This document shows positions 9,734 through 22,615 of a stretch of 64,000 bases of DNA, piece by piece. Both the position numbers and the translations under genes were made by a program. Position 1 is the stretch's first letter, and every line of letters starts with the position of its first letter. Origin of the DNA: Dyella lipolytica. Lineage in GTDB: Bacteria; Pseudomonadota; Gammaproteobacteria; Xanthomonadales; Rhodanobacteraceae. The stretch covers positions 1,120,556 to 1,184,555 of the forward strand of contig NZ_BSNQ01000003.1 in assembly GCF_030160075.1 (NCBI RefSeq). Direction: 5' to 3'. The notes below the pieces were generated by a model. It saw only the letters and a list, made by a program, of their open reading frames with translations, did not search any database and was not told the DNA's origin.

Positions 9734-10750
9734 TTAGCCGATTAGCTCCCGCGCCACGACCGTGGCGTACGCGCCTGCGGGCAACTCGAAACTGAGTTCA
9801 AGCGTTTCGTCATCCAGCCAACGCCAGCGCAAATCCTTGGGCAGCAATCGCAAGGGGCGGCGTTCCTGCTCCATGCGTGCAGCGGCCAAACCTTCAGTCA
9901 GGTCCAGATAGGCAGCAGCCACATCGCGTTCCATCTCACCCGCGACAAACGTGGTTGGCGGCTCGCCCTGACCCCACAAGGGTCCCGACGGGTGGATATC
10001 GCCCTGCGCCAGGCGCGTGGCTAGCGTTTCATCGAAGGGTTCCGGTCCGAACCATGAGCGCGAACCAGCCAGCGACCAGATCTCGCCTTCCAGCGGTTTG
10101 TCCCAGGCATCGCGCTCGACACGAGCGGCCAATACGCTGTTGAAGATGTGCGAGCGCGCCGCGGATAGCAGGATCGAGCGCTTGTCGCGGTCGACTCGCC
10201 GCCCCGCAAACATCGCGCGAGCCTGCGCCACGTTACCGCCTTCACGGCCGAAACGTTGTTCGCCGAAATAATTGGGTACGCCGCGCGCGGCGATGGCGTG
10301 CAACACTTCTTCTGCACGTGCGCGGTCTCCGCGCACATCGCGCAGTACCAGTACAAACCGATTGCCGCGCAAGGCGCCACGCTTGAGTTTGCGCTTGTGC
10401 CGTGTACTGGCCAGTACCTTGACCTCGGCATGCGGAAATGCGTTCCAATCCGGGTCGGGCTTGCCGGCCAGTTGCACCGTGAAAGCTTGTCGCGTGACGG
10501 CGTGACGGTCCTTCAAGCCGGCATAGCCGACATTGAGCGGCGGCACACCTGCAAAGCGGGCCAGTTCTCGCGCCACCCAATCTGTATTGGCTCCGCTTTT
10601 TTCCACCCATAGAAGGGCGTGCTCACCTTCACCATCGGCGTCGTAGCCGAGAATTTCGTCGACACGGAAATCCTCCGGCGTGCGACGCAATTCAGCGGTC
10701 AGCGGCGGGGTGCCGTAGGCACGGGGAAGTTCGGATTCGCTTGAGGTCAT
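9734..10750 (-). CDS. truD: tRNA pseudouridine(13) synthase TruD
   Basis: Converts U13 of tRNA-Glu to pseudouridine. The TruD signature NVGYAGLKDRHAVTRQ carries the catalytic Asp, and GNRFVLVLR and GVPNYFGEQRFG are further family motifs. 338 residues, close to E. coli (349). The start is immediately next to the ftsB stop. In most relatives ispD and ispF lie between ftsB and truD; here they are missing. Confidence 0.96.
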   Translation of the reverse strand: MTSSESELPRAYGTPPLTAELRRTPEDFRVDEILGYDADGEGEHALLWVEKSGANTDWVARELARFAGVPPLNVGYAGLKDRHAVTRQAFTVQLAGKPDPDWNAFPHAEVKVLASTRHKRKLKRGALRGNRFVLVLRDVRGDRARAEEVLHAIAARGVPNYFGEQRFGREGGNVAQARAMFAGRRVDRDKRSILLSAARSHIFNSVLAARVERDAWDKPLEGEIWSLAGSRSWFGPEPFDETLATRLAQGDIHPSGPLWGQGEPPTTFVAGEMERDVAAAYLDLTEGLAAARMEQERRPLRLLPKDLRWRWLDDETLELSFELPAGAYATVVARELIG

Positions 10751-11083
10751 TCAGTGGGCACCACTGGTGCCGGGAGTCGCTGGCGCAGCGACGCTGGCAG
10801 CGTTGGAGGGTTTTTCCACCGCCTGATAGAAGGTTTCGCCTGGTTTGATCAGGCCGAGCTCGGCGCGCGCGCGCGCCTCGACTGCCTGTTCACCGTGCTT
10901 GAGATCGTTCACGTCAGCGGTCAGCGCCTGGTTGCGCTGGACCAGCTTATCGTTCTCATCGCTCTGCTTTTTAACGGCAAGGCGCAGGCTGGTCACTTCG
11001 GACATGCCACCGTGACTGGACCACAGTTCAATCTGCAGTCCAATCAGCAAGAGCAGCAGGACCAAAGCGATCCAACGTAACAT
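10751..11083 (-). CDS. ftsB: Cell division protein FtsB
   Basis: 110 residues with one N-terminal transmembrane helix (WIALVLLLLLIGLQIELW), then a periplasmic coiled coil (about 28-70) and GLIKPGETFYQ, the FtsB/DivIC signature. It works with FtsL and FtsQ in the divisome. The C-terminus is a short Ala/Pro tail. It follows eno by 18 bp, the conserved order, and is directly upstream of truD. Confidence 0.95.
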   Translation of the reverse strand: MLRWIALVLLLLLIGLQIELWSSHGGMSEVTSLRLAVKKQSDENDKLVQRNQALTADVNDLKHGEQAVEARARAELGLIKPGETFYQAVEKPSNAASVAAPATPGTSGAH

Positions 11084-11101
11084 CGTCGGGGTTTACCTCG
11101 C

Positions 11102-12412
<1,311 letters not shown>

Positions 12413-12460
12413 TCAAAGGATAAAAGAAGGTTTTCAGTGCGCGGCAACCGCGCGCGGCCG

Positions 12461-15045
<2,585 letters not shown>

Positions 15046-15175
15046 TCAGACGAAGGCGCTGTGGCCCCTTCCCAAAGGCCACTCGAGCTGCGCTTGCAAA
15101 GTCGCCCGGCCATCTAGGAACGGCGGTGGCTATGGGCTTGCGAGGGCCTAGGGATTCCAGCACACGCCAATCCGA

Positions 15176-16201
15176 TCAAACAACGGCCACCACTGTCTCC
15201 GGGGCGCCGTAGCGGGTAACGGCCTCCGTTGCCTCGTTCGGGACGCGGCAGATGATTCGATCCCTGTTGTAACGCGGGCAAACGAAATGCCAATAACTGA
15301 AGCCCTCCGCCATGTGGCGCATGAGAACGCCCCACCCTTTCAATTCAGGCGGCAGCGAATCAATCAACGCCGAAAGCTTCGTCAGGCTCGCCTGGTACAT
15401 GTCGATCACCACGCCATATGCCGACTCGAAGCCGCACTCGCGGTCTTTTTGAATCAGCGTTACGAGATTCACGCGATCCTCGTCTTTTTCGACGCTGACC
15501 AGTTCATTCACGATGGCGACGATAGCCGACGCCCTCACGACGACGCGACACGCCGCGGGAAGCTTGTCGACGTTGCCGATATGCAGGTCGAGCAACTGAG
15601 CTGTGGGGATAACCCCTATGGTGATCAGACGCTTGCGTAAATGAGACCAAGGGCTCACTCCGTGCGAAACATGGATGGAGCTGTTCTCACTTGCAGCGGT
15701 TTTTATCCACGTCGCCATTTTCCTACCGAGCCGCTCCACGTAGTCGTTTGAAACGCCGAGGCTTTTGTATCCATCGACGATCGACTTCCAGGCTCTTATA
15801 TCTCTTATATAAGGATCCGCATCACGAAAATGACTGGCATCCCATTGAAAGGCTTCGGCCATTCCATCGAGAACGAGGCTTACATCCGAAGTTCTTTCAA
15901 CCACCACGTCATCCCATAGCAGCCAGAGAGTGATGTACTTCGAGTAAAGCGTCAGTTCTTGCATGCTGCCGAATGGATGCGAAAAACCGGCATATCCCCA
16001 CACCGCCATTCGTTCAACTTTCTTGAGAGAACGCGCATCGGGCAAAAGGCCGCACGTCTCCATCCACGCTATGGTTTCCCGCTCCACCTGATGCGCATAC
16101 GGTGAGAGCCTGACATGCATCAGGTCTATCTCATGTTGCTTTGGCGTGCATGGGGCGACCGACGCCTTCGCATGTAACGTGTCCGTCAAATTCCGTTTCA
16201 T
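15176..16201 (-). CDS. Class I terpene synthase family protein
   Basis: 341 residues with the hallmarks of bacterial terpene cyclases. The first metal-binding motif is WDDVVVE (D97, D98, E102). The second is NELVSVEKDE (N232, S236, D240), a variant of the NSE/DTE motif. The C-terminal Arg-Tyr pair (R310, Y311) in FVCPRYN senses diphosphate in this family. These enzymes ionise a prenyl diphosphate and cyclise it; substrate and product cannot be read here. ATG 16201 is preceded by GAGGTGG; the frame is open to 16318. No prenyltransferase, P450 or methyltransferase is adjacent. Base composition looks lower in GC than the neighbours, with runs such as TATATCTCTTATATAAGG, suggesting transfer. Confidence 0.85.
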   Translation of the reverse strand: MKRNLTDTLHAKASVAPCTPKQHEIDLMHVRLSPYAHQVERETIAWMETCGLLPDARSLKKVERMAVWGYAGFSHPFGSMQELTLYSKYITLWLLWDDVVVERTSDVSLVLDGMAEAFQWDASHFRDADPYIRDIRAWKSIVDGYKSLGVSNDYVERLGRKMATWIKTAASENSSIHVSHGVSPWSHLRKRLITIGVIPTAQLLDLHIGNVDKLPAACRVVVRASAIVAIVNELVSVEKDEDRVNLVTLIQKDRECGFESAYGVVIDMYQASLTKLSALIDSLPPELKGWGVLMRHMAEGFSYWHFVCPRYNRDRIICRVPNEATEAVTRYGAPETVVAVV

Positions 16202-16451
16202 CTTCCACCTCAGCGCCTTCGGCAAGTGGAACATTGAGCAATGGAGCCAGCTTTGCGCGATATCGGCGCGCCGAAAGGCCGGCAGGCAGGCCTGCGCGAA
16301 AATTTGCCTATCAAACAAGTGCGTTCTTTCGATTGGCCCTGTTTCTACAGCACGGCGGCTCGACGCGTGAGCGCGCTGCAGGTGTTGAATGCTATGCCTG
16401 CGTCGATCAAGGGGCGATCAAATCTTTGTTAGAAAGCTTTGAATATGAAAA
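16202..16451. other. Intergenic region upstream of the terpene synthase
   Basis: No gene is supported between the terpene synthase start and the cyo terminator. Its promoter must lie here, but no convincing -35/-10 pair is visible. The short open frames on the plus strand have no ribosome-binding site and no family pattern. Confidence 0.5.
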
Positions 16452-16479
16452 CGGCCTCTCCCAGTTCTGGGAGAGGCCG
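16452..16479 (-). terminator. Rho-independent terminator of cyoABCD
   Basis: Perfect 12-bp stem (16452-16463 with 16468-16479, loop GTTC). On the minus strand it is followed by a T-rich stretch. It ends the cyo transcript 59 bp after cyoD. Confidence 0.85.
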
Positions 16480-16537
16480 CTGAATTTAAACGCGAGTACG
16501 TTTGATTCGATGAAGTAATAAGACTGAAAGCTGCGCT

Positions 16538-16906
16538 TCAGCCCATGCTAGTCATCGGCAGCGGATGCATCATGTTCACGTTCATGTTGTGCAGCACCCA
16601 CAGCGAGCCGACCACGACAATGGCGATGATCAGCACCGTGAACACACCGATCGTCAGGTTGCTACGCTGCCCTGGTGCTGTACTTAGATGCAGGAAGAAT
16701 ACGAGCTGCACCAGCACCTGGGCCACACAGAACACGACGATGCCAGGCACGATCAGGTCGTGCGGTACCGCGCCCGACATCACGCAGCCGAATGACAACA
16801 GCGTCAGCACGATGGAAAGAATGAATCCGACAATGTAGGACTTCAGGCTGCCGTGACCGGCATGCTGGTGGTCCGCGCCGGAGGCATGACCGTGTTGGCT
16901 AGCCAT
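16538..16906 (-). CDS. cyoD: Cytochrome o ubiquinol oxidase subunit IV
   Basis: 122-residue membrane protein with three hydrophobic helices (YIVGFILSIVLTLLSFG, LIVPGIVVFCVAQVLVQLVFFLHL, TIGVFTVLIIAIVVVGSLWVLHNMN). The C-terminus NMNVNMMH is typical of CyoD. It helps copper and heme assembly in the bo-type oxidase. The N-terminus is His-rich. Last gene of cyoABCD: its start overlaps the cyoC stop by one base and a terminator follows. No cyoE (heme o synthase) follows it in the window. Confidence 0.94.
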   Translation of the reverse strand: MASQHGHASGADHQHAGHGSLKSYIVGFILSIVLTLLSFGCVMSGAVPHDLIVPGIVVFCVAQVLVQLVFFLHLSTAPGQRSNLTIGVFTVLIIAIVVVGSLWVLHNMNVNMMHPLPMTSMG

Positions 16907-17526
16907 CAGAGCACTCCCCGCAGATAGACAATGGTGAACACACAGATCCAGACAACATCCAGGAAGTGCCAGAACAGGCTCAGGCAGGACAAGCGGCGAC
17001 GCACGGCGTCGTTCAGCCCATAGCGGCGCAGCATGTCCATCATGACGACGATCCAGATCAGACCGCAGGTGACGTGCAGACCGTGCGTTCCGACGAGGGT
17101 GAAATAGGACGACAGGAACGCGCTGCGATCCGGGCCGGCACCCTCATGGATAAGATGGGCGAACTCGTGGATTTCCATCGCCACGAAGGCCGCGCCGAAC
17201 AGGAGCGTGATGAAGAGCCAACCGATCACTTTGTTGCGGCGCTCGGCGTGCATGTTCAGCATCGCCACGCCGAAGGTGAAGCTGCTGACCAGCAGCAGCA
17301 TGGTTTCACCGAGCACGTACGGCAGGTCGAACAGCTCCTTGCCGCTCGGACCACCTGCAGTGGCGTTAGCCAACACGCCGAAGGTGGCGAACAGTGCCGA
17401 GAAAATCAGGCAGTCGCTCATCAAGTAAATCCAGAACCCGAGCAGGGTCTTGGATCCGTCGTCGTGATGCTCGTCCGCGCCGTGCGCGATGACGTCGTGA
17501 TTGGCGGTAATAGCGGAACTGCTCAT
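16906..17526 (-). CDS. cyoC: Cytochrome o ubiquinol oxidase subunit III
   Basis: 206 residues with five predicted membrane helices and heme-copper oxidase subunit III patterns: [41 protein letters not shown], and C-terminal [19 protein letters not shown]. Part of the proton-pumping bo-type ubiquinol oxidase in the inner membrane. It lies between cyoB (3-bp gap) and cyoD, consistent with a single transcript. Confidence 0.96.
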   Translation of the reverse strand: MSSSAITANHDVIAHGADEHHDDGSKTLLGFWIYLMSDCLIFSALFATFGVLANATAGGPSGKELFDLPYVLGETMLLLVSSFTFGVAMLNMHAERRNKVIGWLFITLLFGAAFVAMEIHEFAHLIHEGAGPDRSAFLSSYFTLVGTHGLHVTCGLIWIVVMMDMLRRYGLNDAVRRRLSCLSLFWHFLDVVWICVFTIVYLRGVL

Positions 17527-17529
17527 GTC

Positions 17530-19545
17530 TTACGCAACCTTCTGACCGGCCGATGCCGGATCCACGTGATCGACCAGCTTCTGAGACGGCACCAAGCGTG
17601 CGCGCTCGATCTTTTCCACTTCGGCGCCCGACACGTAGTAGTCCACATCGGTGTCGTAGGCACGCGCGATGAAAGACCCGACCATGCCGAGCAGGCCCGC
17701 CGCGGCCAACCACCAGATGTGCCATACCAGCGCGAAGCCCATGGCGGTGCCGAAAGCGCCCATGAACACGCCCACGCCGGTGTTGCGCGGCATGTGGATG
17801 TCGGCGTAGCGAGCTTGACGCTTGTAAGCGCGCTTATGTTCCTTGTCCGCCCAGAACTGATCGAGCTCTTCGACGTGCGGCAGCACGGCAAAGTTGTAGA
17901 ACGGCGGTGGCGAACTGGTCGACCATTCCAGCGTGCGACCGCCCCACGGATCACCGGTCAGGTCGCGGTTCTCGGCACGATTGCGCACGCTCACCACGAT
18001 CTGCAGCAGGGTGAAACCGATGCCCGCCATGATGATCACGGCACCGATCAGCGCCACGACCAGATAAGGCTGCCACTCCGGATTGACGTAGTGGTTCATG
18101 CGGCGCGTCATGCCCTTGAGGCCAAGGATATACAGCGGTACGAAGGCCACGTAGAAACCGACCAGCCAGCACCAGAACGAGTACTTGCCGAAGCGCTCTT
18201 CCAACTTGAAGCCGAACGCCTTCGGGAACCAGTAGTTCATCGCCGCAAGACAGCCGAACACCACGCCACCGATGATCACGTTATGGAAGTGCGCGATCAG
18301 GAATACGCTGTTATGCAATACGAAGTCAGCACCCGGAACCGCCAGCAGTACGCCGGTCATGCCGCCGACCGTAAAGGTGACCATGAAGCCGATCGTCCAC
18401 AGCACCGGCACCGTGAGACGCACGCGACCGCGGTACATGGTGAACAGCCAGTTGAACAGCTTCACACCGGTGGGTACGGAAATGATCATCGTCATGATGC
18501 CGAAGAAGGCATTGACGTCAGCACCGGAACCCATGGTGAAGAAATGGTGCAGCCACACCAGGAACGAGAGAATGCCGATGCCCGCGGTGGCGTACACCAT
18601 CGACTTGTAGCCAAACAGCGGCTTGCCCGAGAACGTCGCGATGATTTCCGAAAACGCGCCGAAGCACGGCAACACCAGGATGTAGACCTCCGGATGGCCC
18701 CAGATCCAGATCAGATTCACGTACATCATGGCGTTGCCGCCAAGCTCGTTCGTGAAGAAGTGCATGTCCAGATAACGGTCGGCTGCCAGCAGTGCCAACG
18801 TGACGGTCAACACCGGGAAGGCAGCGACAATCAGGATGTTGGTGACCAGCGCCGTCCAGGTGAACACCGGCATCTTCATCAACGTCATACCCGGCGTGCG
18901 CATCCGCAGAATCGTCACGATGAAGTTGATGCCACTAAGCGTCGTGCCCAAACCCGACAGCTGCAGTGACCAGATGTAGTAGTCCACGCCGACCGTCGGG
19001 CTGAACTTCAGCTCGGACAGCGGCGGATAAGCGAGCCAGCCGGTCGCGGCGAAGTCGCCCACGAACATCGACACCATGATCAGCACCACGCCCGAGGCGG
19101 TGAGCCAATAACTGAGCGAGTTGAGGAACGGATACGCGACGTCGCGCGCACCGATCTGCAGCGGCACGACCAGATTCATCAAACCGGTGATGAACGGCAT
19201 CGCCATGAAGAAGATCATGATGTCGCCGTGCGCGGTGAAGATCTGATCGTAGTGATGCGGCGGCAGGTAGCCTGCGGCGTCGGCCGAGGCCATCGCCTGC
19301 TGGCCACGCATCATGATCGCGTCGGCAAAACCGCGCAGCAGCATGAGCAGCGCCATGATGATGTACATCACGCCGATGCGCTTATGGTCGACCGTGGTGA
19401 ACCACTCGCTCCACAAGTAGCCCCATTTGCGTTGGTAAGTCACCCAGCCAAGCAGCGCTGCACCGGCGAGGGACACCATAAGCAGGGTGCCCATAATGAT
19501 CGGCTCATGGAACGGAATGGCCGATAGAGAAAGTTTTCCGAACAT
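17530..19545 (-). CDS. cyoB: Cytochrome o ubiquinol oxidase subunit I
   Basis: Catalytic subunit that reduces oxygen at a heme-copper centre and pumps protons. The 671 residues include [27 protein letters not shown] for the low-spin heme region, [13 protein letters not shown] with the CuB His and cross-linked Tyr, [10 protein letters not shown] with the CuB His pair, and [11 protein letters not shown]. The C-terminal extension of about 100 residues is typical of CyoB. It starts 3 bp after cyoA. Confidence 0.98.
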   Translation of the reverse strand: MFGKLSLSAIPFHEPIIMGTLLMVSLAGAALLGWVTYQRKWGYLWSEWFTTVDHKRIGVMYIIMALLMLLRGFADAIMMRGQQAMASADAAGYLPPHHYDQIFTAHGDIMIFFMAMPFITGLMNLVVPLQIGARDVAYPFLNSLSYWLTASGVVLIMVSMFVGDFAATGWLAYPPLSELKFSPTVGVDYYIWSLQLSGLGTTLSGINFIVTILRMRTPGMTLMKMPVFTWTALVTNILIVAAFPVLTVTLALLAADRYLDMHFFTNELGGNAMMYVNLIWIWGHPEVYILVLPCFGAFSEIIATFSGKPLFGYKSMVYATAGIGILSFLVWLHHFFTMGSGADVNAFFGIMTMIISVPTGVKLFNWLFTMYRGRVRLTVPVLWTIGFMVTFTVGGMTGVLLAVPGADFVLHNSVFLIAHFHNVIIGGVVFGCLAAMNYWFPKAFGFKLEERFGKYSFWCWLVGFYVAFVPLYILGLKGMTRRMNHYVNPEWQPYLVVALIGAVIIMAGIGFTLLQIVVSVRNRAENRDLTGDPWGGRTLEWSTSSPPPFYNFAVLPHVEELDQFWADKEHKRAYKRQARYADIHMPRNTGVGVFMGAFGTAMGFALVWHIWWLAAAGLLGMVGSFIARAYDTDVDYYVSGAEVEKIERARLVPSQKLVDHVDPASAGQKVA

Positions 19546-19548
19546 GGC

Positions 19549-20478
19549 CTACTCCGAAGCCTTGGCGTGATCGTTGGGCGAGGGAATGGCACTCGCTTGC
19601 GCAGGTGGTGGCGTGCCGATGCGGTTCATCGACATGTCGCTCATGTACTGTTGGATGACGTTGTTGAACAAGCCCGGTGTCACCGCGGCGTAATACGACA
19701 CTCCCTGCTTCTCGCTTGGCTGCGCCAGCGCGTGATACGCCTGCACATTAAGCTGGGTCGAGCTGGCCTTGGCCTTGTTGACCCAGTCTTTGAAGCCCTG
19801 CTGCGAGGTAGCAATCGCAGCGAAATGCATATCCGAGAAGCCTTCGCCGCTGTAATTGGTCGACAGGCCCGCGTAATTACCCGGCTCGTTGGCGATCAGG
19901 TTGACCTGCGTTTCCATGCCGGCCATGGCGTAGATCTGGCTGCCTAGCTGCGGAATGAAGAACGCATTCATCACCGAGTCGGACGTAATTTCGAAATGCA
20001 CCGGTACATCGGTCGGGAACGCTATTTCGTTGACGCTGGCGACGCCGTAATCCGGATAGATGAAGAGCCACTTCCAGTCCAGCGACACCACCTGGATGGT
20101 GATCGGCTTGACCTTGGAATCCAGCGGCTTGTACGGATCGAGCGTGTGCGAGGTGCGCCACGTGATCGTTGCAAGAATCGCGATGATGATGCAGGGAATG
20201 GTCCACACCACGGCTTCGATCGCCGTCGAATGCGACCACTTCGGCGCATACGTGGCCTTGGTGTTCGAGGCGCGGTAACGCCACGCAAAGATCAGGGTCA
20301 TCGCAATGACCGGGATCACGACCAACAGCATCAAGCCCAGGGCAATCAGGATCAGAGACTTTTCCTGCATGCCCACATCGCCCTTCGGCGAGAGGACTTC
20401 CATATTGCAGCCGCTAAGGAACACGGCGGCGCCTGCGCACGACCAGCGCAAGGTGGAGACGAGGGAACGCTTGTTCAC
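19549..20478 (-). CDS. cyoA: Cytochrome o ubiquinol oxidase subunit II
   Basis: Lipoprotein subunit II: lipobox LSGC, two transmembrane helices (LILIALGLMLLVVIPVIAMTLIFAWRY region and VVWTIPCIIIAILATITW), then a periplasmic cupredoxin-like domain (VVSLDWKWLFIYPDYGVASVNEIAFP) lacking CuA ligands, as expected of a quinol oxidase. The GTG start at 20478 gives a compact lipoprotein signal (NKRSLVSTLRWSCAGAAVFLSGC). The open frame extends to ATG 20532, which has no ribosome-binding site. First gene of the operon; the promoter must lie in 20479-20725, shared with the divergent aminopeptidase gene. Confidence 0.95.
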   Translation of the reverse strand: MNKRSLVSTLRWSCAGAAVFLSGCNMEVLSPKGDVGMQEKSLILIALGLMLLVVIPVIAMTLIFAWRYRASNTKATYAPKWSHSTAIEAVVWTIPCIIIAILATITWRTSHTLDPYKPLDSKVKPITIQVVSLDWKWLFIYPDYGVASVNEIAFPTDVPVHFEITSDSVMNAFFIPQLGSQIYAMAGMETQVNLIANEPGNYAGLSTNYSGEGFSDMHFAAIATSQQGFKDWVNKAKASSTQLNVQAYHALAQPSEKQGVSYYAAVTPGLFNNVIQQYMSDMSMNRIGTPPPAQASAIPSPNDHAKASE

Positions 20479-20725
20479 GAACGACTCTTTCAGACGAGCT
20501 AACGGGGGATGTGTCGTGGGGACGACCTGCATAGAATATCGCGCTGCAGCAACGAATGACTAGCCCGAGACATAATGCCGCGCTCGAAATCGAGCGCTTA
20601 GCATCTCTCGTTTCGTCATAGCAAGCCCCAGCATGCACGATGCGAAATGTATCGGCATGTTCGCGCGAAACCGCCGATTTCGACGCGCACAAAGCGCTGC
20701 CATAACAGCCTGCTACCATGCGCTG

Positions 20726-22525
20726 ATGAGCACCTCGATCCCCGCCCGCATTGCTGCCTTGCGCGAGGCCATGACCCGGCACGGCGTCGCCGCCTGCCTC
20801 GTTCCCTCGGCCGATCCGCATCTTTCCGAATACCTGCCCGCGCACTGGCAGGCGCGTGAGTGGCTGTCTGGTTTCGATGGTTCGGCGGGCATCTTGCTGG
20901 TTACTGCTGCCGAAGCGGGGCTCTGGACCGACTCGCGTTATTTCTCGCAGGCCGAGCAACAACTTGCCAGCAGCGGCATCGCGCTGATGAAGCAGCGAAT
21001 CTCGCACGCACCGGAGCATCTGACCTGGTTGCAGCAGCACCTGCACCAGGGTGACGTCCTTGCCGTAGCCGGCGACAGCGTGTCGGTTGCCACACAGAGG
21101 CAGATCGAACGTCTGCTCGGCAGCGTCGGAATCAAGCTGCGCGTGGACCTGGATCTTCCGGGCATGGTCTGGTCCGACCGCCCTGCTCTGCCCAAAGCGC
21201 CTGTGGTTGAACACCCCCTCACCTACGCCGGTACCACGCGCGCCGAAAAGTTCGACCGGCTGCGCAACGCTTTGCGCAAGCAGCACGCAACGCATCACCT
21301 TGTTTCAAGCCTCGACGATATCGCCTGGCTCACCAACCTGCGCGGCAGCGACGTCGAGTGCAATCCTGTGTTCCTCGCGCATTTGTTGGTCGAGACAGCG
21401 GGCCGGGCGACGCTGTTTGTCGATCGCACCAAGCTCAACGACAGCCTGGTCGCGGCGCTCTCTGGCGACAACATCCGCATCGCCAGCTACGCCACGCTGG
21501 GCGACGCCCTCGGTGAACTCGCCGCTAGCGATACGCTGCTGCTCGATCCGGGTCGTGTGGTCAGTGCCGTGCTGCAGATGGTTGGTGCGAAAGCGACGCG
21601 CGTCGAAGGCCCCAATCCTTCCACTCAATTCAAGGCCTGCAAGAGCGAAACCGAGCTGACCCACATCCGCGAGGTGATGCGTCGGGACGGTGTCGCCCTG
21701 GTGCGCGCCTTCCGCCGACTGGAGGAACGCCTCGCCGCTGGCATGACGCAGACCGAACTGGATGTCGACGTGCTGCTGCGCGAAGAACGGTCGGCGCAAC
21801 CGGATTTCATCGGCGAAAGTTTCGCCACCATTGCCGGATATATGGAGAACGGCGCCCTGCCGCATTACCGCGCCACCGCGGACGCCCACAACACGCTGCA
21901 ACGCCACGGCCTGCTGCTGGTCGATTCCGGCGGCCAATATCTCGGCGGCACCACCGATATCACTCGTGTATTGGCGCTGGGTCCGACCACCGCCGAACAA
22001 CGGCGCGACGCCACCTTGGTGATGAAAGGCATGATCGCGTTGTCGCGTGCGCGCTTTCCAAAAGGTGCGAGCGGTCCACAACTCGACGCGCTTGCCCGCG
22101 CTCCGCTGTGGGCCTCCGGCATGGATTACGGCCACGGCACCGGTCACGGCGTGGGCTATTTCCTCAATGTGCACGAGGGCCCGCAAAGCATTCGGCCACC
22201 GATCGCCGGTGGCGCGCTGGTTCCGCTGGAGCCAGGCATGATCAGCTCGATCGAGCCCGGCTTATATAAGCCGGCACGTCACGGCATCCGTCATGAAAAC
22301 CTCGCGGTGGTGATCGAGGCCGATCAAACCGAATTCGGCGAGTTCTATGCCTTCGAAACGCTGACCCTTTGCCCGTTCGATCGGCGCGCCCTGGAACCCG
22401 GACTGCTCAACCCTGAAGAAAGGGCGTGGCTGGACGACTACCATGCATCAGTACGTGCAGCGCTTGGGCCATTGATGGAGGATGCCGATCTGGCGTGGCT
22501 GGAAAAGCACTGCGCTCCGCTTTGA
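20726..22525 (+). CDS. Xaa-Pro aminopeptidase (M24B family)
   Basis: 599-residue aminopeptidase P of the long, eukaryote-like type (creatinase N-terminal domains plus a pita-bread C-terminal domain). Metal ligands are visible: LLVDSGGQYLGGTTDITR (two Asp), HGTGHGVGYFLNVHEGP (His), SSIEPGLYK (Glu) and RHENLAVV (Glu). It removes N-terminal residues preceding proline. ATG 20726 (MSTSIPARI) begins the creatinase domain; the upstream frame to 20633 is not conserved-looking. Cytosolic, no signal peptide. Monocistronic, divergent from cyoA. Confidence 0.93.
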   Translation: MSTSIPARIAALREAMTRHGVAACLVPSADPHLSEYLPAHWQAREWLSGFDGSAGILLVTAAEAGLWTDSRYFSQAEQQLASSGIALMKQRISHAPEHLTWLQQHLHQGDVLAVAGDSVSVATQRQIERLLGSVGIKLRVDLDLPGMVWSDRPALPKAPVVEHPLTYAGTTRAEKFDRLRNALRKQHATHHLVSSLDDIAWLTNLRGSDVECNPVFLAHLLVETAGRATLFVDRTKLNDSLVAALSGDNIRIASYATLGDALGELAASDTLLLDPGRVVSAVLQMVGAKATRVEGPNPSTQFKACKSETELTHIREVMRRDGVALVRAFRRLEERLAAGMTQTELDVDVLLREERSAQPDFIGESFATIAGYMENGALPHYRATADAHNTLQRHGLLLVDSGGQYLGGTTDITRVLALGPTTAEQRRDATLVMKGMIALSRARFPKGASGPQLDALARAPLWASGMDYGHGTGHGVGYFLNVHEGPQSIRPPIAGGALVPLEPGMISSIEPGLYKPARHGIRHENLAVVIEADQTEFGEFYAFETLTLCPFDRRALEPGLLNPEERAWLDDYHASVRAALGPLMEDADLAWLEKHCAPL

Positions 22526-22615
22526 AACAATCGGGATGAGAAGCGGGCTCTTGACCTCCCTCAAGCCGCAACCCATCCTCCCGCGCCTACCTTCCATCGA
22601 AACCGCCACCATCGC

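Noticed and set aside
20580-20597. 7-bp hairpin GCGCTCG/CGAGCGC in the cyoA-aminopeptidase gap
   Set aside because: Could be chance in GC-rich DNA; no T-run and no clear operator character.
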